Part shown: positions 5,062 to 5,496 of the stretch, one piece after another
Numbering within the stretch: position 1 is the stretch's first letter
Layout of the letters: the number at the start of each line of letters is the position of its first letter
Assembly: GCA_021810175.1 (NCBI GenBank)
Contig: JAJZJJ010000111.1
Coordinates: 2,413 to 7,908 of the forward strand
Direction: 5' to 3'
Source: Acidobacteriota bacterium
Lineage (GTDB): Bacteria; Acidobacteriota; Terriglobia; Terriglobales; Acidobacteriaceae
DNA length: 5,496 bases
Made by a program: the position numbers and the translations under genes
The notes under the pieces: model-generated
Seen by the model: the letters and a program-made list of their open reading frames with translations, nothing else
The model's database searches: none
Told to the model about the DNA's origin: nothing

Positions 5062-5496
5062 GTGTTGCAGAGGTTGTTGTTTTTCGTTTTTGGATTTCTT
5101 TTTCTTTCTTCCGGTAGTCTGTGGGCCAGCACGTCAACGGTTGTTCATCCCATCGTGCAGGAGCTGAACGAGGGCCGCGCGGACGCGGCGCTGCAGCACC
5201 TGGACGCGGTGCTGGCGGGGAATCCGGGAGATGCGCGGGCGCTGAATCTGCGCTGCCGCGTGTATTACGAGGAAGAGCAGTGGGACCGGGCGATCTCGGA
5301 CTGCGAAGCGGCGGTACGGGCCGACGGCGGTAACAGCGACTACCACCTGTGGCTGGGCCGCGCCTACGGGCAAAAGGCGTCGAGGGTATCGCTGATGAAG
5401 GCCTACACGCTGGCGCGGAAGGTGGGGGCGGAGTTCCAGCGGGCGGTGCAGATGGATCCGCGGAACGTGCAGGCGCTGGAGGCGCTGGGGGAGTTC
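5062..5496 (+). CDS. Secreted TPR (tetratricopeptide repeat) protein, N-terminal part (truncated by window edge)
   Basis: An exported helical-repeat protein; 145 residues are visible and it continues past the window. The first 22 residues form a signal peptide (LQRLLFFVFGFLFLSSGSLWA, cut before Ser23), encoded by a strikingly T-rich stretch. TPR-type helices follow: IVQELNEGRADAALQHLDAVL at 31-51, ARALNLRCRVYYEEEQWDRAISDCEAAVRAD at 58-88, YHLWLGRAYGQKA at 94-106 and EFQRAVQMDPRNVQALEALGEF at 124-145. The YHLWLGRAYG..KA segment is one I associate with TPR proteins of Acidobacteria and some Proteobacteria. The start is GTG 5062 or TTG 5065; AGGGGG at 5054-5059 lies two or five bases before them, the latter being the better spacing. 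Both give the same signal peptide within one residue. It is probably cotranscribed with the adaptor gene. TPRs mediate protein contacts, so a scaffold role in the envelope is plausible but unproven. Confidence 0.85.
   Translation, partial: MLQRLLFFVFGFLFLSSGSLWASTSTVVHPIVQELNEGRADAALQHLDAVLAGNPGDARALNLRCRVYYEEEQWDRAISDCEAAVRADGGNSDYHLWLGRAYGQKASRVSLMKAYTLARKVGAEFQRAVQMDPRNVQALEALGEF

Noticed and set aside
5074..5110. T-rich run resembling a terminator tail after the adaptor gene
   Set aside because: No GC-rich stem precedes it, and it encodes the Phe/Leu core of the TPR protein's signal peptide in frame.

Overview
The window is high-GC bacterial DNA, dense with genes, with short intergenic gaps. 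It carries no RNA genes, IS elements, CRISPR arrays or phage genes that I can see. Its flavour is that of an Acidobacteriota (Terriglobia) chromosome: secreted proteins of unknown function, Ala/Gly/Pro-rich envelope proteins, a short unimodular QueF and a TPR protein of a kind common there. This placement is inference from protein character only.

Layout, left to right. (1) 1-299, minus: N-terminal part of a nitroreductase-family flavoprotein that runs off the left edge. (2) 365-1411, minus: a 348-aa secreted protein of unknown function, 65 bases upstream of the nitroreductase in the same direction. (3) 1412-1525: divergent intergenic region with two inverted repeats. (4) 1526-2314, plus: exported protein with an Ala/Gly-rich linker, a probable STN-like (secretin/TonB short N-terminal) domain and a Pro/Gln-rich tail. 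(5) 2406-3200, plus: outer-membrane-type lipoprotein made of two copies of one module with paired cysteines. (6) 3252-3662, minus and convergent with the lipoprotein: queF, the preQ0 reductase of queuosine synthesis. (7) 3663-3797: second divergent intergenic region. (8) 3798-5036, plus: membrane-anchored HlyD/MacA/RND-type periplasmic adaptor. (9) 5062-5496, plus: start of a secreted TPR protein, 25 bases behind the adaptor and probably cotranscribed; it runs off the right edge.

Functionally the window is mostly cell-envelope genes (four exported proteins plus an efflux adaptor) with two enzymes, QueF and the nitroreductase, that have no obvious link to them. No pump or outer-membrane channel for the adaptor is visible. 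I found no clear new defence or mobile system. The points that most deserve a second look are the orphan STN-like protein, the duplicated-module lipoprotein, the unknown 348-aa secreted protein, a Gln in place of the usual active-site His in QueF, and the palindrome just before the STN-like gene.
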